Assembly (NCBI GenBank): GCA_910588595.1
Contig: CAJUQU010000060.1
Coordinates: 1-7,461, forward strand
From: an uncultured Lachnospiraceae bacterium
Lineage (GTDB): Bacteria > Bacillota_A > Clostridia > Lachnospirales > Lachnospiraceae
Length of the DNA: 7,461 bases
Direction of reading: 5' to 3'
A model generated the notes under the pieces. That model had not been told where the DNA came from. It searched no databases and worked only from the letters and a program-made list of their open reading frames with translations. This document shows positions 6,178 through 7,461 of the stretch, piece after piece (the stretch's first letter is position 1; the number at the start of each line of letters is the position of its first letter). Made by a program: the position numbers and the translations under genes.

Positions 6178-6261
6178 TCGAGTAGGGAAGAGCCATCTTC
6201 CCCTGCTCGCGCGCGGGGTGCGTGCAGCAGCGCTGCTAATTTCCCTACGCACCCCTGTGCA
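6151..6261 (-). promoter_or_regulatory. Structured leader of rlmD: candidate attenuator or riboswitch-like RNA
   Basis: Three hairpins follow one another on the minus strand. Hairpin 1 has a perfect 9-bp stem GGGGTGCGT (6255-6247) / ACGCACCCC (6223-6215); its loop contains the 12-base palindrome AGCAGCGCTGCT (6237-6226). Hairpin 2 (6209-6179) has GGGAAGA/TCTTCCC around the loop TGGC, extended outward by CGAG/CTCG. Hairpin 3 (6177-6159) is followed by seven T. The first bases of the region, TGCACAG (6261-6255), are exactly complementary to CTGTGCA (6166-6160), which overlaps the 3' arm of hairpin 3. A helix closing hairpins 1 and 2 into a multi-branch junction would therefore exclude the terminator. 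The pairings are read directly from the sequence; the regulatory role is inference. An alternative is that these are merely stacked terminators or a small RNA. I see no convincing promoter at its 5' end. Confidence 0.5.
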
Positions 6262-6262
6262 T

Positions 6263-6293
6263 AAACAAAGGAGTGCCGATCTGCCAGCACTCC
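6263..6293 (-). terminator. Intrinsic terminator after the small membrane protein gene
   Basis: On the minus strand a perfect 7-bp stem GGAGTGC (6293-6287) / GCACTCC (6276-6270) encloses a 10-base loop and is followed at once by TTTGTTT (6269-6263). It begins 27 bases after the TAA stop of the membrane protein gene. This is a standard rho-independent terminator. It implies that rlmD downstream either relies on read-through or has a promoter I cannot identify. Confidence 0.75.
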
Positions 6294-6320
6294 CTCTAAC
6301 CTCTTCATTTGCCGCAACCA

Positions 6321-6647
6321 TTATTTTACAGTTGTGTACTCATCTTCCTTTGCAGCTTCCTGCTGCTCCTCATCCTCTTCATCGTCAAAGAAATCATCCT
6401 CGAAATCATCATCAAACTCATCGTCGAAATCGTCAAGATAATCAGGCGTCATATAACGATATACTGCATATGCGATAGCAGCCACTGCAGCTACAGCTCC
6501 GATAATGGCAAGAATCCAGAGTACTGTGTTGCCCTTCTTCTCATTGTCTTCCTTAAGCTCATTCTTTGCACAGTATTTACTTAGGATATCATTGCCTGCC
6601 AGATTCTTATCCTGCAGATATTCTACTAATTCGTCCCACTTTTTCAT
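6321..6647 (-). CDS. Small single-pass membrane protein with acidic tail, function unknown
   Basis: This 108-residue protein is not one whose function I recognise. Residues 1-40 form a charged, probably helical N-terminal segment (MKKWDELVEYLQDKN...). Residues 41-63 are a single hydrophobic Ala/Ile/Val-rich membrane span (TVLWILAIIGAVAAVAAIAY). Residues 69-98 are almost entirely Asp and Glu, with Phe recurring every four or so positions (DDFDDEFDDDFEDDFF). There is no cleavable signal; charge on both flanks leaves the orientation uncertain. The ATG has AAAGGGG nine bases upstream. It lies 140 bases after pcrA and ends in TAA, 27 bases before an intrinsic terminator, so it looks like a single-gene unit, possibly with its own promoter at 6721-6749. 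The regular layout (head, span, acidic tail) and good translation signals argue for a real gene; I would guess a conserved family, but no function can be assigned. Confidence 0.8.
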   Translation of the reverse strand: MKKWDELVEYLQDKNLAGNDILSKYCAKNELKEDNEKKGNTVLWILAIIGAVAAVAAIAYAVYRYMTPDYLDDFDDEFDDDFEDDFFDDEEDEEQQEAAKEDEYTTVK

Positions 6648-6680
6648 TTAAAAAAGCCCCTTTCTGTATTAATTTCATGC

Positions 6681-6703
6681 GCAGGAACTGTCCAGTCCCC
6701 TGC
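6681..6703 (-). repeat. Imperfect hairpin carrying a solo AGGAACTGTCC motif
   Basis: The plus strand reads GCAGGAACTGTCC followed by AGTCCCCTGC, an imperfect inverted repeat (GCAGG/CCTGC outside, ACTG/CAGT inside, unequal spacer). Its first half contains AGGAACTGTCC (6683-6693), also found intact at 2043-2053 and differing by one base from the end of the MITE at 813-823. It would sit near the 5' end of the leader of the small membrane protein gene. It may be a relic of a related mobile repeat. It lacks a following T-run on the minus strand, so I do not call it a terminator. Confidence 0.4.
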
Positions 6704-6720
6704 AATGCTTTGTTGTATAT

Positions 6721-6749
6721 ATCATATCATCTTTTCAAAAATTTTACTA
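6721..6749 (-). promoter_or_regulatory. Possible extended -10 promoter for the small membrane protein gene
   Basis: Read on the minus strand, TGATATGAT (6729-6721) fits an extended -10 (TGn followed by TATGAT, 5 of 6 matches to TATAAT). The -35 at 17-bp spacing is poor (TAGTAA, 6749-6744), as is common for extended -10 promoters. It lies in the AT-rich gap after pcrA, about 75 bases before the ATG at 6647. AT-rich DNA yields such matches by chance, so this is a suggestion. Confidence 0.35.
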
Positions 6750-6787
6750 CCATTTTCTCACATTTTATAAGATTTTTATGTATAGTA

Positions 6788-7461
6788 TCACACTTTTTTC
6801 AGTTTGGCAAAAGCTGCGTACATGATTTTGTTGCCGTAACCATCAAATGCTACCGTCACCTTGAAATCTCTCGTATCCTGCACGATGTCCACCACAACGC
6901 CCTCACCGTACTTAACATGCCGGACCCTGTCGCCCGCCGCGTATCCCAGACCGTCCGCCGATACCGCTGGCACTCCCTTTGTGAGACCGTCCAGGGATTT
7001 TGCAATATATGGCTTGTTTGCCGCCGGCGTTTCCTTCTTCTTGACGACCGCCTTGGGACGGGATGCCAGTATCTGGGTCAAATCCTTCTGCGGTGCAGGT
7101 TTGGCTGCAGTCGATGCTGTTTTTGCTGTTCTGTTTGTTGCTGTTCCATTCGCCGCTGTTGCGGCACCTGGTGCCTGCCGCACTGCCGCCTTTTCGGCAG
7201 ATACCTTTGGCTGCTGTGCGCGAGGTGTCAGCAGCTGCGCAGCTGCCTCCCAGTTGTTGCGCGGCTTGTCAAACACTGTATCACTGAGCGGTTCGCTGCC
7301 ACTCTTTGTCCCTGCCTGAAATGGCTTCGCCTTGAAAATGTTCCGCTCATAGGAATCTTCGTCATACGCCTCCGCATCCCAGCGCTTTACGCCGGGAATC
7401 CTGCTGTCGAGCAGCTTATCCGGAATCTCCTTGACAAAGCGGCTGATCGGATTGTACTGTG
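6788..7461 (-). CDS. pcrA: ATP-dependent DNA helicase PcrA/UvrD, C-terminal part (5' end beyond window)
   Basis: This is the last 223 residues of a superfamily 1A 3'-5' DNA helicase, which in Firmicutes unwinds DNA in nucleotide excision repair and clears replication and transcription conflicts. The frame is open to the window edge, so the start and all helicase motifs lie outside. Visible residues 1-16 (QYNPISRFVKEIPDKL) match the stretch that closes the helicase core in this family. An Ala/Pro/Thr/Lys-rich low-complexity linker follows at about residues 75-150. The last 55 or so residues (GDRVRHVKYGEGVV, then VTVAFDGYGNKIMYAAFAKLKKV) form the Tudor-like domain that in PcrA contacts RNA polymerase. 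The gene ends in TGA. A GTG at 7276 is an internal valine codon, not the start. No strong terminator follows; the next 140 bases are AT-rich. Family assignment is confident; choosing PcrA over another UvrD-type paralogue rests on the tail. Confidence 0.9.
   Translation of the reverse strand, partial: QYNPISRFVKEIPDKLLDSRIPGVKRWDAEAYDEDSYERNIFKAKPFQAGTKSGSEPLSDTVFDKPRNNWEAAAQLLTPRAQQPKVSAEKAAVRQAPGAATAANGTATNRTAKTASTAAKPAPQKDLTQILASRPKAVVKKKETPAANKPYIAKSLDGLTKGVPAVSADGLGYAAGDRVRHVKYGEGVVVDIVQDTRDFKVTVAFDGYGNKIMYAAFAKLKKV

Noticed and set aside
6126..6317. Extension of rlmD upstream to an ATG at 6317 (64 more residues)
   Set aside because: The added residues do not resemble the TRAM domain or any known extension and would be encoded by the terminator and leader hairpins; AAGGAGG five bases before the TTG at 6125 marks the start.
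6681..6703. Hairpin as terminator of pcrA
   Set aside because: It is imperfect, lies about 85 bases past the stop and has no T-run on the minus strand; better seen as a repeat relic or a leader hairpin.
1..7461. CRISPR array, tRNA, rRNA, phage or toxin-antitoxin genes
   Set aside because: No regularly spaced direct repeats, cloverleaf structures, rRNA sequence or recognisable phage or toxin genes were found on either strand.

Overview
The window looks like a chromosomal stretch from a gut-type member of the Clostridia, most likely Lachnospiraceae. This is inferred from the LytTR response regulator beside a DUF6273-type protein, the PcrA and RlmD sequences, AGGAGG-type ribosome binding sites, roughly balanced base composition, and a small non-coding inverted-repeat element of a kind I associate with that family. 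Every gene I support is on the minus strand, so transcription runs from position 7461 towards position 1. The long plus-strand open frames are shadows.

In transcription order the layout is as follows. (1) 7461-6788: the 3' part of a PcrA/UvrD helicase, cut by the window edge. (2) 6647-6321: a small single-pass membrane protein with a strongly acidic tail, ending in a good intrinsic terminator. (3) 6261-6151: a GC-rich leader with three hairpins, the last a terminator-like hairpin plus a run of T just before the ribosome binding site of the next gene. (4) 6125-4710: rlmD, a 23S rRNA uracil methyltransferase with a TTG start. (5) 4726-4616: the last 35 or so codons of a sugar O-acetyltransferase, a gene relic abutting rlmD. 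(6) 4560-2752: a GH27 alpha-galactosidase with a domain inserted in its barrel. (7) 2738-2058: a rhodanese-like protein, tightly coupled to the GH27 gene and apparently cut short. (8) 1981-992: a membrane-anchored DUF6273-like protein with its own probable promoter. (9) 991-814: a 178-bp MITE-like element that duplicated the TAA stop codon of the gene before it. (10) 787-68: a LytTR-family response regulator.

The genes fall into three functional groups: housekeeping (pcrA, rlmD), carbohydrate use (the GH27 enzyme with a probable sulfur-transfer partner gene), and a surface or signalling pair (DUF6273 protein plus LytTR regulator). The DUF6273 and regulator genes were probably 23 bases apart before the MITE inserted. 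The window shows repeated small-scale rearrangement at gene boundaries: a MITE, solo copies of its end motif, an acetyltransferase remnant and a shortened rhodanese. The most interesting unexplained structure is the rlmD leader, where a helix closing two hairpins and a terminator hairpin compete for the same seven bases, as in a riboswitch or attenuator.
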